Below are positions 11,261 to 22,579 of a DNA stretch of 64,000 nt, piece after piece. The DNA lies in the NCBI GenBank assembly GCA_022410635.1, contig JAJVDF010000434.1, positions 316,726 through 380,725 of the forward strand, in the 5' to 3' direction. The translations under genes were made by a program, and so were the position numbers. This DNA is from Tretioscincus oriximinensis (taxonomy: Eukaryota; Chordata; Lepidosauria; Squamata; Gymnophthalmidae). The stretch's first letter is position 1. Each line of letters opens with the position of its first letter. The notes below the pieces were generated by a model. That model ran no database searches, was not told the DNA's origin, and was given only the letters and a program-made list of their open reading frames with translations.

Positions 11261-12137
11261 TTTTAAAAATATTTTTAAGACAATTAACAGGCCAATAAAC
11301 ACATACTTTTGACAGGACAAAGACTTATAAATCAGGGCAGTTATTCCATATCATCTCCCATGGAAGGTGCAAGTGAGAGATCTTGGAATTCTCCTGCATT
11401 CATCACTGTCGCTTGAAGGTTAAATAACAGAAGTAACGCCATGGTCACACACATGCTGTTAAACCTCTTCCAGTCCTGAAGAACTGGACTGAAAACTAGA
11501 AAGAAAGAAAAAACACCACAAGTGAACCTATACTGGCATGTGGATGGCCAAGCTCTGTCCTGAGGTTCTGTGTGTCCAGTCATGGTCAATAATCTTCTTG
11601 CAAGTTGAATTTCTGTAGCTGTCGTTGAAATCTGCTAACTGATTGATTTTAATAACCTCTTCTAGGTCAGATTTAAATGGGGAGTTAGAGTTGGGTACCA
11701 ACCATTAACATGCTGGATGGTATCTTTTTTCAAATCTCCTGAGAGACATTCAGGTAGTACCACATAGATATTGAAAAGTAAGGCAGACAAGATCAGTTCT
11801 TGAAAATTTTCACAGATTATTTTCCCAAAGTGTCAAACAAAAATATATCTCAACTTTTATCTAATATTGGCCTCAAAGATAGGTAGCAAATCATTACATT
11901 TCTATATCTCTGCCTCAAAAGAACACAAGAATAAGTGGTATCAAAGATTGTTGAGAAATAAAGAGTCATACATTCCCTATGTCTTTTTTCTCTTAAAGAT
12001 TACTAAAGGAAATAATCTCAGATCCATAATCCTAAATAGTACTTGGGAGATGTTCCCACTGGGTGCCATGATGATGGTGATGTCAAGTGCATAGGTGTGT
12101 ATACATGGATCTGTACATGTATTTGTGTATACATACA
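11261..12137. other. Non-coding DNA
   Basis: At 11533-11560 the words CTGGCATGTGGATGGCCAAG recur in variant form at 7748 and 57030, so an old low-copy repeat is present. Nothing else is recognised. Confidence 0.4.
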
Positions 12138-12854
12138 GGCTGGATCTGCAAAACGCCTAAAAATGGGAGCGTAAATGGAGTGGCAGGGTACTAAATCGAA
12201 ATCCAAAGCACTCTCAGCTCCTGCAATCCGCAGAGCTACTTGTATTGGGAACCCAAATCAGGCGCAGTTCCCAGCACTATTGACTTCATAGTGGCTGACA
12301 GTACTCTGGCTTCCCTGTTGAGGCAACAGCCTTCCTGTTGCAGGTTCATCCCTCCTTCCTTCCTCCAGCCAGCTGTTTCTTCACACGTGAGCTCAGGAAA
12401 CTAAGCCTTCTTCTTCTCCGTGGTGTTCCCTGCTTTACCAGCACCCAAGCCTGGCCTCCTTCCTTGCCTCTAGGCTGGTGGGGTGTGGCAGGATTTTCCC
12501 ATTGGTATGCAGGGCTCTCCAAGGAGGACCTCAAGCAGATGTTGGGCGGCGGGAGAGGTGCCACCGGAGCTTGGCAATGTCGATGGGAAACCCCACTGCA
12601 CCCTGCCAGGCCAGAGAAGAGGAAGAGGAGGAGGCAGCCAGACAGAGGATTGCCACAGAGGAGGAGAAGGGTGAGCTTCTGAGCTCATGCAGGGTGGAGG
12701 AGCAGTGCATCGAGCATGCGGTGACAGAAGCAAGGTGTGTGTGGACATTTAAAATGTGTGAAATGGAAGACTGAACACGGGATGAGTCCAATCCCAATTC
12801 AAATTTCAACAATCGTATTTCACTTCCATTTTTAGGTGATGTGCAGATCCAGCC
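12138..12854. mobile_element. 717-bp element with long terminal inverted repeats
   Basis: The left end GGCTGGATCTGCAAAACGCC and the inverted right end GGCTGGATCTGCACATCACC agree at nearly every position, and both continue TAAAAATGG, giving about 29-bp terminal inverted repeats. The flanks (ACA left, ATA right) do not give a clear target duplication, so the superfamily is undecided. The middle (12330-12720) is G+C-rich. Short frames on both strands (12338-12682, 12478-12774, 12531-12899) show no transposase motif and look accidental. It is probably a non-autonomous DNA transposon. Confidence 0.7.
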
Positions 12855-13231
12855 ATAATGAACTATAGATACGCATGCAAGAGGTATCCAATTAAACACT
12901 GATCATATTATAGCCAATATTTCATATTCCATTAAAGTTTTTACTGCCATCTGTTAAATTTAGTTCACAGTAACCTTGACAGTTTCCTATACAATCCAGT
13001 TATCTGCATGAGTCTCTTCTTCAATAACCTTAACAAAAATGTCCCTCTTTAGACTGATGTGTTCCTTATATAGCATGTTGTGGCACAAATGTCACAGTAT
13101 TCGGTTTGAGTTGGGATTGACAATGGCAGGAACAGGCCCAATTTGTCAATCATGAGTTAGTTAGCAAGGAGCCAATTCTTACATTCACTTGATTTTCCTC
13201 TACATAATGTCTATTGCTGCAAGTTGCTTAA
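12855..13231. other. Non-coding spacer
   Basis: AT-rich DNA between two DNA transposon remnants; nothing recognised. Confidence 0.4.
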
Positions 13232-13233
13232 TA

Positions 13234-13439
13234 CAGGATGCTTCAAAAATGTATACACACTGTGAACTTCCATAGAAAATTTATTTACTATTCTACAAAG
13301 TTAAATTTCAGGAAATTAGAAAGCTTAAACCTCGTAACATTAGCCTCGTAGAGCGGGAAATCCTGAAATTTAACTTTGTAGAACAGTAAAAAAAAATCTA
13401 TGGAAGATCAAAGTGTGTATATATTTTTGAAGCACCCTG
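13234..13439. mobile_element. Mariner/Tc1-type palindromic MITE
   Basis: The ends CAGGATGCTTCAAAAAT and, inverted, CAGGGTGCTTCAAAAAT match with one difference, and TA lies outside each end (13232-13233, 13440-13441). The arms continue with shared TATACACACT, CTTCCATAGA and TTCTACAAAGTTAAATTTCA blocks for roughly 85 nt each, around a short unique centre. TA target sites and CAGGGTG-type ends are characteristic of IS630/Tc1/mariner elements. There is no coding capacity, so it depended on an autonomous relative. Confidence 0.8.
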
Positions 13440-13441
13440 TA

Positions 13442-13707
13442 TATCTGTTATTTGGCCTATGGACAAGTTGATCTGACAGACATGTAACAGGAAGTTATTT
13501 TGCTGATTGTGCCCCTTTGATTTGGGAGAGAGAGACTGACAAATAGATTAGGCATGTTAGTAAATACAGTTTGAAAGTTATGAATTATGAGTGACGCTGG
13601 GTTTCCAAAACGTATTTTTGCCCTGTAATAGAAGCCGATTTAACAAGTCTGCTTAAAGATCTTTTGAGATACGTGGGGCTCCATGGAATAAATTTACCTA
13701 ATGGAGT
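13442..13707. other. Non-coding spacer
   Basis: AT-rich DNA between the mariner-type MITE and the long CR1 LINE; nothing recognised. Confidence 0.4.
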
Positions 13708-14659
13708 ACATAACAACATAAGAAGAACCATACTGGATTGGGCCAGAGCCCATCTAGTCCAGCATTCTGTCTCACACAGAGGCCCAACAGAAGCACCTGG
13801 GCAGTTCGGACAGAGGATAGCAAAATATGCACCTGTTCATTACTCCTTGCAAATGGCATTTCAGGAGCACTACCTGTTGCTCCATCCCAGAGGCAGCATC
13901 CAGACATCCATCCTAGTACCCATTTATACCCTTGGTATCCATAAACCTGTCTAGTCCTGCCTTGGAGCTATCCAAGCTGTTAGATACCACCACCTCTACA
14001 GGAAGTAAATTCCACAGGCCGATGACCCTCTGGGTGAAAAAGTACTTTCTTTTGTCTGTTTTTACTTTTCTGCCCATCAGTTTCAAGGAGTGCCCTCTGG
14101 TTCTAGTGTTGTGTGATAGAGAAAACATTTTTCTCTATTCACCCTATCTATACCAAGCATGATTTTGTATACTTCAATCAAATCACCCCTCAAATGTCGC
14201 CTTTCAAGGCTGAAGAGGCCCAGACGTTGTAGCCTGACTTCATAAGGGAGGTGCTCCAGACCCTCGATCATTCTTGTTGACCTTTTCTGTACCTTCTCTA
14301 GTTCCATAATATCCCTCTTGTTGATGAACATAGTATTCCAAATGTGGCCTCACCACAGATTTATAAAGAGGCAAAAAAACATTTGCTGACTTGTTTTCGA
14401 TTCCTTCCTAATTATCTTCAACATGGAATTTGCCTTTTTTGTTGCTGCACACTGGGTTGACATCGTCATTGAACTGTCCACCAACACTCTAAGATCCTTT
14501 TCTTGCTCGGTCATAAAGCTTGGTTAGCATCAGTTCGTAGGAGTAATTAGGGTTCTTTGCCCCATTGTGCATGACTTTCCACTTTCTTAAATTGAAGTGC
14601 ATTTGCCACTTTGATGCCCACTCATCCAATTTCAATAGATCACTCTGATACAATCATTT

Positions 14660-15136
14660 TCAGTTTTCACTATCCTGAACAGTTTTAGTGTCATCAGCAA
14701 ACTTGGCTATTTCTCTATTTACCTTGGCATCCTGATCGTTTATGAATATACTGAAAAGCAAAGGTTCCAGTATGGACCCCTGGGGTACTCCACTTCTTAT
14801 CTCTTTCCACTCAGAGAACTGTCTATTTATTACTACTCTCTGTTTTCTATCTTTTAGCCAGTTTCCAATCCAGGACAAAGTCTGTCCTCTTCTACCATGA
14901 GTGTGGAGCTTTTTTAGGAGCCTCTGATGAGGGACTTTATCAAAAACTTTCTGAAAATCTAGACAGACAATGTCAACTGGATCCCCTTTATCTACATGTT
15001 TGTTAACGCCCTCAAAAAATTCTAGAAAATTGGTAAGGCATGATTTACCTTTGCAGAAACCATGCTGAGTTTCATTCAGCAATGTGTGCTTCTCCATGTG
15101 TTTAGTAATCTTGTCCTTAATTATGGTTTCCAACAC
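14660..15136 (-). pseudogene. CR1 reverse transcriptase core fragment
   Basis: The 158-codon frame encodes the fingers and palm of a CR1-type reverse transcriptase. Motifs in order: LNETQHGFCKGKSCLTN near residues 20-36, motif A VCLDFQKVFDKVPH around 57-70, motif B RSGVPQGSILEPLLFSIFIN around 113-132, and the catalytic FADDTK near 147-152. All three palm aspartates (one in LDF, two in FADD) are present. It ends at a stop shortly after the catalytic motif, where the thumb region should follow, so it is truncated by mutation. The methionine used as start is internal; homology extends further upstream on the minus strand. Confidence 0.9.
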
Positions 15137-15657
15137 TTTACCCGAAACTGATGTTAAACTGACGGGTCTATAATTTCCGGGATCACCTCGGGATCCTTTT
15201 TTGAATATTGGTGTTATATTATCAACTGGTATTGTGCATGATCTTGAGGAAAGATTAAATATTTTGGTCAGAAGTTCAGCAATTTCACATTTGAGTTCCT
15301 TAAGAATTCCTGGATGAATGCCATCTGGCCCTCAGGATTTATTAATGTTCAACTTATTAAAGCAAGCAAGGACCTCCTCCCTTGTTATCTCTAACCATCT
15401 CTATCCTCTGGTATTCTTCCCGAGAAGACTAAATCTGTTGTGGGTAAATACCTTCTGTCTTCTTCAGTGAAAACTGAAGCAAAAAATTCATTTAACCTCT
15501 CTGAAATCCCCATGTCCTCCTTGATTATCCCCTTTTGTTCATTGCTGTCTAGTGGTCAGACTGTTTTTCTGGTAGGATNCTTATTTCTGATTTATTTGAA
15601 AAAGTCCTTAAATATTCTTTGCAATGTGTTCCTCAAAGTTTTTCTTCGTATCCCTGA

Positions 15658-15936
15658 CTACCATTTAGTTTGCCACAGTTTGTGCTCCCTTCTGTTCTCC
15701 TCACCAGGATAAGCCTTCCACTTTTTAAATGAGTTTCTCTTCATTCTAATGACTTCCCTTACTGCAGTGGTATGCCATACTGGTGTCCTTTTGGACTTGG
15801 TGGATCCCTTTCTTCTCTTGGGAATGCATTTTATTTGAGCTTCCAATATTGTATTTGCAAACAGTTTCCACGCTTTTTGAGGGGACTGGACTTTTCTCAC
15901 TTTCCCTTTTAATTTTCTTTTTACCATTTTCCTCAT
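15658..15936 (-). pseudogene. CR1 ORF2 linker between endonuclease and RT
   Basis: The 92-codon frame is lysine- and arginine-rich with SPQKAWKLFANTILEAQIKC near its middle and WHTTAVREVIRMKRNSFKKW after it, the usual basic linker between endonuclease and RT of CR1 elements (pattern KxxWxxFxxxxxxAQxxxIP...PxW). It lies between the endonuclease remnant and the RT core in the expected order on the same strand. It is part of a broken ORF2. Confidence 0.75.
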
Positions 15937-15999
15937 TTTGGGAAAATTTCTTTGTTAAAGTTGAACTGCGTTAGAACTGCTTGACATCCATGTTAAAAG

Positions 16000-16540
16000 T
16001 TACTGTATTATGGTCACAGTTTCCTATCGGATCATATACAGTTACATCTTGTATCAGGTCCTGTTCATTAGGACTAAATCCAGGATTCCCTTGCCCCTGG
16101 TTGTTTCTAAAACCACCTGCTCTAGGAAGCAATCAGTTAGCATGTCTAAGAATTTTATTTCTTTTTCATGAGTTGAACAAGAGTTTGCCCAATCAATGTG
16201 TGGATAGCTGAAGTCTCCCATTATTACTATCCTTCTCTTTTTGGAAGCTTAAAATGCGTATTGCTTTCAGGTGTTTGGTTAGGAGGACAGTAGCATACTC
16301 CCAATATTAGACTTGTTTTCTGATCTGATAATGTTATCCACAGGGCTTCTGTGGATAGGTCTGTTATACCTGGAAATTCAAGTTCATAGGATTCAATCTC
16401 TTCTTTAACATAGAAGGCTACACCACCACCAGGTCTCCCTTTCCTGTCTTTTCTGTATAGTTTGTAACCTAGTATTACTGTATCCCATTGGTTTTCTTCT
16501 GTCCACCAGGTTTCATTATGCCAATAATATCGACATTATT
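16000..16540 (-). pseudogene. CR1 endonuclease remnant
   Basis: On the minus strand near 16523-16380 one frame reads NETWW, then GYKLYRKDRKG and RPGGGVAFYVKEEI. This matches the ETWW...GY.LFR.DR..R.GGGVALYVK block of the apurinic-type endonuclease of CR1 elements. No single open frame covers the whole domain, so stops or frameshifts have broken it. In an active element this enzyme nicks target DNA to start target-primed reverse transcription. Confidence 0.75.
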
Positions 16541-16849
16541 GTCGTTCACTTAGCATCCCAACTCTCCTATTTTTGCTCGGAGACTTCTGGCATTTGCGTG
16601 CAGGCATTTATATGCCCTTCTCTGGTGCTCGTTTGGCCCCGTATATTTGTGAGAAACCACATTTTGCTCATCACAGCTTTTTACTTGAATGCTACGATCG
16701 GGTTCCCCCTCCGATACTATATCATCTGCATAATTCTGTTCCTCAGCAATTTTGTTTATATTTATACTATCTCGAACTGGATGCTGCCCAGTTCCTTTCT
16801 GCTTTCCCCCAGATATCAGTTTAAAAGCTGCTCTGCAACCTTTTTAATA

Positions 16850-17179
16850 TTAAGTGCAAGCAGTCTGGTTCCATCTTGGTTCAAGAGCAACCCGTCCCTT
16901 TTGTACAGGTATGGCCTGTCCCAAAATGTCCCCCCAGTTCCTGACAAATCTAAATCCTTCCTCACGACACCACAGCCTCATCCACGCATTGAAGCTTCTA
17001 ATCTCTGCCTGCCTGNCTGGTCCTGCACGTGGAACAGGTAGCATTTCAGAAAATGCTACCTTGGAGGTCCTGGATTTCATTCTTCTACCTAGCAACCTAA
17101 GTTTGGCTTCCAGGATTCTCCACCTGGCTTTCCTAAGAGTACTACTTTCTTTTCTCTGTTTTTCTCTCTGTATATACAT
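16850..17179 (-). pseudogene. CR1 ORF1 C-terminal (esterase-like) fragment
   Basis: The frame contains SEMLPVPRAGP near the middle, then FNAWMRLWCREEGFRFV and NWGDILG. This resembles the C-terminal half of the SGNH/esterase-like domain in CR1 ORF1 proteins, where a LP...G block precedes a short helix and an invariant DGLHL motif. The expected DGLHL has become KGRVAL or is lost. One N (17016) gives an X. It is the most 5' CR1 block recognised. Confidence 0.6.
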
Positions 17180-17872
17180 GTGTTTACCATGTATATACCT
17201 TTACCAGTGCTTTACGTTTTTACTTTAAAAATTGACTTGCCATGAGCACATAATTGTACAAAAAGATGAGACACTTGGCATAACAATTTTGTTTTAGGCA
17301 TAGTGAAGATATTCTAACTTCTGGACATGGGTGTGCTATAATAATTCACAATCTTCATGCCTAATCTTCCCTGCTTGGGAATATGGTTCTCTGTTCTTAT
17401 CTAAGCTGTCTAGTCCAGAAATTTTCTCCTTCTCTCCATTCCTGTGCCAGGAATGTGAAGATGCTCACCTATTCCCTGTGCTGCATTCAGAGGATGGATA
17501 CTGGAGACCAGGCTCACTAGGCAAGTGCAAAAATATCCTAAATGTACTAGAAAAGCTTTGAAACCCGTAGGTTTTTTTAAAAAAATGTAACAGTGATGTT
17601 CATGTGTAGTCTTTTAGATTACTGTAATTATACGTTAAAGTCTAAACCCAGAGCAATGGAAACACTCTGGAAATTGATTTGCCCAAACAAAAATTGATTT
17701 TGCCCACTGCTGGCTATAATCAATCAAGCACTTCGGGGAGGGGGGTGCTGCATGCTGAAAAGTTTTAGAGTTATGACAAGAATCCACCTCTAAACCCAAG
17801 AACCCATTATTATGGTTAATAAAACCTGCATTAAAAACAAAGTTGTTAATATTGTAACACTAAAACTATGTA
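17180..17872. other. Non-coding spacer
   Basis: Upstream flank of the CR1 copy. A near-duplicate AAATTGATTTGCCCA / AAATTGATTTTGCCCA occurs at about 17671-17707. Nothing else is recognised. Confidence 0.4.
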
Positions 17873-17972
17873 TCCCTCCATAATGGAGCCTGCATTTGTC
17901 ATCTACAATGCAGATGCTCCATAATGTTGAGGGTCAGGTTACTTGCTTTCCTCTAGCATAATGGAGGGTATA
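17873..17972. repeat. Imperfect inverted repeat, about 100 bp
   Basis: TATCCCTCCATAATGG at the left and GCATAATGGAGGGTATA at the right form imperfect inverted ends, and a second hairpin (GCCTGCATTTG / CAATGCAGATGC) lies inside. It could be an eroded MITE; no clear target duplication is seen. Confidence 0.35.
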
Positions 17973-18463
17973 AAAAGCCGTGTGCAAATAGATGCTAAAT
18001 GGTTCATGTGCCAGATGACATTTCTAATTTTCTAATATTGTTATTAGGCAACACAATGAAACCTGAAGCACGCCAGTCTTGGACCACTCTGCAAACTCTC
18101 AACTTTCCATTTTCCCCCTCATTTTGAGAAGAAAGAATGGTTTCTTTATATTCCTCTCATTAAGGGATTAAAATGTTGGTATATTCGCAATAAAACCTTC
18201 ATGGAAAATGGGAATATGTGGACATTTGTGATGTCAATAGCTTTCATGGCATTACTACACTACATATCTCTTTCTGTGCCTATAACAGAGAAATATGTTA
18301 TTATTTGCAATATTGATGCATCAACATTATCATGATTAATACTGCTACTTCTGACAAGTCATGGCAAAGGTCAATTTTGGTACCATTTTGTATCCTTCTT
18401 TTTCCAGTGCCACCTGAAGATAACACATACTTTTAATTCAACTTCAGTCCAAAAGTAATGCAC
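17973..18463. other. Non-coding spacer
   Basis: AT-rich sequence; nothing recognised. Confidence 0.4.
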
Positions 18464-18466
18464 TAA

Positions 18467-18933
18467 GGCTGCATTTCCACTAGACCTTTAAAAGGTCTTG
18501 GAAAACGGATTTTATCATTCCAAAATGAAAGGGAAGTGAGGGTTTAATTCATGCCACGTTAACGCCCTGATTGCTGTGAGCTGAGAGTGCTCAATGTACC
18601 TCTTTCATAGGCTGCAGTAGGTGGAAAAACCTGTTTTTCCAGAGCAGGGAGGGAAGCTGAGAGTGGAGGGAATGCCAAAGAGCCCCCAGCCCCCGCTCTC
18701 TCGCTCACTTTCTTTTTGTTGCCTGATCTCCGTTGTCGGAGTACAAGTGGTGTGAATTACAAAAAGCAGCAGCGATAACACAATTTCACCACGAACTGTG
18801 GAGCAGAAACCTGTGGTGTGCCTTTAGAGCAACAGTGCAGCACTTCTGAGTCTGTTTTTATGGTAACACAGTAGGAACAATGGACTTTGGCTTCACAGTC
18901 TGGTGCATATTAAGGGGCAATGGGAATGCAGCC
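18467..18933. mobile_element. PIF/Harbinger-type non-autonomous element, 467 bp
   Basis: The ends GGCTGCATTTCCACT and, inverted, GGCTGCATTCCCATT differ at two positions. TAA lies directly outside both (18464-18466, 18934-18936), the 3-bp duplication expected of PIF/Harbinger transposition. The interior shares word order with 3560-3745 (AAAAAGCAGCAG, GTGGTGTGC, TTTTTATGGTAA), so at least one relative is present. No transposase frame is found. Confidence 0.75.
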
Positions 18934-18936
18934 TAA

Positions 18937-19774
18937 GCTAGGAAAAAGTCTTTTTTCGTGGTTAATCCAGTTTATCCAGACTAAACAGTGCCTTAGTTTT
19001 TAGTTTCTGAAACAATCCTGAAGTAAAGGGATCCAAAATATTAAACCACCTAAATGAAGTGTTCGCATTCCATTCTCCTTACAGAATGTACATACAGTGA
19101 CATGGCAACAGGTTTCCAGAATCCTGGAACTGAATTGCATTGAAAAGAGTAAGTGGAAGTCTGGTAGAATCAACAGGCTGTCTGGCAGTAGCCTAGGAAT
19201 CGCTCAATATTTTAATGACCAAAACAGCCAAGAAGTTAAATACGTCTTTCCAGGTAACATTAAAATGCAAATTGGATCCACCAAGGTGGGGATCAATGAT
19301 TAATGAGATCAAAGGAAGAATATAGTTTAATTCTTTCTTCATTTGCATTTTTAAAGCCTGAACATCAAATGCCAGGACACATTTAATATCATGTGTAATT
19401 TGGACCACAGATAAGCAACATAACAATGCATTTTGGAGAAGTAGATATAATGGGCCTTAGCAGAACAATAAATCAAATTAGCTTGAATTTCACCACAGTG
19501 TCAGGGGAGTGCTCATTCCCCTGGCTTGCGCCAGTAATGGGGAAGGCATTTGCCTCCCACAGTGGTGGCCCAAATGCTAAGGAAGACTTTTTGTGGTGGA
19601 GCCATGTTCTTCACTACTACGCAGTGCTCACACAGACAGAGTGACATCATGGCAGAGGCAGAAGATTCCACCTCCATGTATGGCGTTTGACTGAGTGNTT
19701 TTTCTGCCAGCTGAGTGCCTACAAAGTGCCCTATTGCCATGAAACTCTTTATTATGTGTCCTGTCATTTGATGC
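18937..19774. other. Non-coding spacer
   Basis: Nothing recognised. One N at 19698. Confidence 0.4.
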
Positions 19775-20112
19775 ATGCACGGATGGCTCAGTGACTTAGG
19801 AAACTGTCTCTCATCTGGGAGATGGGGTTTCAAAGCCCTGTGTGGGACGTGGGGAGGGGTGAGCACCTTCCACTAGCTCTAGCCAACCCAGCTATTCCAA
19901 AGCATGAAGTGCAAGAAATTGCAACTGACCACAAGTAGATACATGGGAACCACAACAGCCTGGTGGGAAAGATAGAATGTCAGCCTTCACGCAAAATACC
20001 ATTGTAAGCCGCTTTGAGTCCCTTTGTAAGGTGATAAAAGTGGGGTATAAGAACTACCACCACCTCCTCCTCCTCCTCCACCTCCGCCTCTGTCTTCGTC
20101 TTCTTCTTCTTC
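19775..20112 (+). mobile_element. tRNA-derived SINE, copy 1
   Basis: The head has RNA polymerase III-like boxes: box A TGGCTCAGTGACTTAGG (about 19791) and box B GGTTTCAAAGCCC (about 19827). The body runs through GAGCACCTTCCACTAGCTC, CCCAGCTATTCCAAAGCA and GTAAGCCGCTTTGAGTCCCT, then GGGGTATAAG and a CTC/CTT-rich tail to 20112. The same order is seen at 31796 (+), 26087 (-) and 38364 (-). SINEs do not code; they depend on a LINE partner, which cannot be identified here. Confidence 0.85.
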
Positions 20113-20243
20113 TATTATAGCACAGGGAGTTTATTTTTGGTACAATGTTCATTTTGTTTTGTTCTGATACATTTACTCACTATTTTAATGTTGAATAAAA
20201 AGTATTTTTGGCATTTCATACAATGTATTTCATATTTTATAAT

Positions 20244-20540
20244 CCACGCCGACCGCTGAGTGCTCCGCAAAGGGTTCACTGACGGCACGCTTTAAGGTAA
20301 TTCGGCTCCCTTTCCACATGGAGTCACCGTATTAGGGGACTCCGCCCTCTTCTTCACTAACATGGCACCGCCCACTGTCCCAGCAGCCAACTGGGACAGT
20401 GGGCGGCACTGGTAATGCCATGTTAGTGGAGCAGGGGGCGGAGTCCCCTAACATGGCGACTCCCATGTGGAAAGGGAGCCGAATTACTTTAAAGTGCACC
20501 GTCAGTGAACCCTTTCCGGAGCACTCAGTGGCCGGCGCTG
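20244..20540. mobile_element. Palindromic hAT MITE, 297 bp
   Basis: The left end CCACGCCGACCGCTGAGTGC and the inverted right end CAGCGCCGGCCACTGAGTGC match closely, both followed by TCCG, and the pairing continues along most of the element, including the central ACTGTCCCAGC / AACTGGGACAGTG palindrome. A perfect 8-bp target duplication TTTATAAT flanks it (20236-20243 and 20541-20548). CAG-type ends and an 8-bp duplication identify a hAT-superfamily MITE. The G+C content contrasts sharply with the AT-rich flanks. Confidence 0.9.
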
Positions 20541-20548
20541 TTTATAAT

Positions 20549-22571
20549 GCTTTGATGTAAAGGAAGGCATAAGAAAAAGCAGCAAAGACTAAGGAACTGA
20601 GGAACAATGCCTTAGATTGAACTAAGTTTTCTTTTAGAAAAACAAAAGCTCCAGAAGAAAAGGTTGCAACAGGGGAAGACAGAGGCGTTCTGCAAACATG
20701 TAAGAATTCTGACAAAGCTGATATCTGGCAAACCTGTAGATTGCTGCTAGCTGTTGCCTGGTAAAGGGAAACAATAATGGCACAAGCCCAAGTTTTGGCT
20801 TCCAAATGTGATTCAGAGAGAGCCCTGCTAAACCCTTGCTGCAGTTTGAAAAATTGGAAAATCTTCTCTTTCACCACAATTTATCAAAAAGAAATAAGGG
20901 GATCCCCAACTCCAATTGTAGTGAATGGGGAGGTCCCTCTACCCCATCCCCATGACAAAACATATATAACTTTGAAATGGAACTGTATAGGCATCTAGCA
21001 CCAAGCAACAATTATGTTGCAAATATAGGAGAACTGACTGATTTGTATGTTGCTTTTACTAATACATTCAGGATAAAAGTAAAGGACAAAATGAACGGCT
21101 GTCATGGGCAGCAGTGAAAATTTTGGCTGTCTCTCCCCTCCCCCACCCCCCACCCTTTGTTCTTCAGGACTGAATTTGGATTAAAACTACACGTGACAGG
21201 TTTGTTAGTTTTTTCTTGAAAAGTGTTTAAGGGAAGCAGAAGGCTCAATCAAAGGCTTGACATCTGTAAGGTTTGTGACCAGATGTTAGGAAAGAAGCCC
21301 TGTCCTTCTACACTTAAAATCTTCAAACTTTGATATCATAGATAAACATGGAGCAAAACTCTAAATAAATTCAGTCCAGGAATAATAAAAATATTTTTGA
21401 TAATTATCACAAAGCTTAGCAAAGTCTAGGAAAAGTAAAGTATTTTAGATTCATTCCAAAAAGAAAGGCATCTTGCATTCCAAGTACAGAAGAAAAATAG
21501 CAAACAGGATACAGAAAATTCATCATGGCATCAAAATAGCAAAAACATACTGAATCATCTAAGTTACTTCTACCTCTCAATTAGCTTTCTTACGCTCTTT
21601 CTCCTCTCACATCAGATGTTTTCCATGATCCAATCAACACTGTACTTTTCAGGTGATTTCATTTGTGTGTAACTACCCCCTCCTAACTCAAAACATCCAA
21701 TTTACTGGTAGCTGATTAACCATGATTCCCATAAGCTGGTATATCTTTGAAGCAAAATTCCTGCCTTTTTCAGTGTTTAAAGCAATTCTTGTCTTCTTTA
21801 TCAAGTTAACAAAATGGCTTTCATATTGCTAACAACATTCTATACATTACATCCTGTACACAAAACTTACAACATCTAAAGTGAATGGTATTTTATTAAG
21901 GAAAAAAGGCACGGAACCTGTGGCAAGGTGATCTCAGCAAAGTAATATCAGAAACAGTTTGAAATAGAATTGTTATTGATCATTGTAATTGTTTCAAACA
22001 GGCAAAAATGAGAGGACTGTATATGAGGATTCTCATTAGATGCCATGAGACTCTGACTCAGATGGTTAAAATTACAGGGATAACAGAAGTGCATGTTTCA
22101 AAGGAATGTGATTAAAGAGCTGCTTACTAGGCACTGAAAAAATAGATTAAAAATAGTAAAGGAATCATGGTTTAAAATAATTTTGTAAGTATAACAAGTG
22201 ACTCAGGCAAAAATATCCAAGATGAAGGCCATTTATAGAGGCTTTACCAGAAATAGACCACTGAACAATGGTTGGAAAGATTTCACCTTTGAACTGTTGC
22301 CATGGATTTGTTGTGCCAGGGAGGATTGCTCAGGTGAAAGGAGGGAGGATGTCATTTTTGAGAGTGTCTGTGTGAGCACACGCATGTGTTTGCATGGTTT
22401 CAATTTTTAAGGCCCCTGGTTGTTTCTCTGATTAAACATAGAATGATTTGGCCCCACAGTCAAAGAGATTTTCCAAGGATTCCCTTACCAGAAGTGGACT
22501 TCTGAGCTCAGTCTATTTCTCGGAATAAGTCCCATTTCTTTTACCTGTGAGGCTACAGTATTTGGGGGATA
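20549..22571. other. Non-coding DNA, about 2 kb
   Basis: No repeat or gene is recognised apart from C-rich runs near 21135-21160. Frames 20542-20877 (minus) and 20777-20998 (plus) overlap on opposite strands and match nothing. Confidence 0.45.
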
Positions 22572-22579
22572 CCTTATGG

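Larger units (their letters stand above)
13708..17179 (-). mobile_element. CR1 LINE, about 3.5 kb, minus strand
   Basis: This is the most complete retrotransposon here. Reading the minus strand from 17179 down: an ORF1 tail (16850-17179), an endonuclease region (about 16540-16000), a linker (15658-15936), the RT core (14660-15136), the RT C-terminal part and the 3' UTR ending near 13708. The + strand start AACATAAGAAGAACCATACT is the antisense of the CR1 3' tip. Frames are broken between the blocks and two Ns occur (15579, 17016), so it is a dead copy. The 5' limit is approximate; the first part of ORF1 was not found. Confidence 0.9.

Noticed and set aside
12338..12899. Several overlapping frames on both strands with E/R-rich composition
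   Set aside because: Within the inverted-repeat element; composition follows G+C-rich DNA, and no family is recognised.
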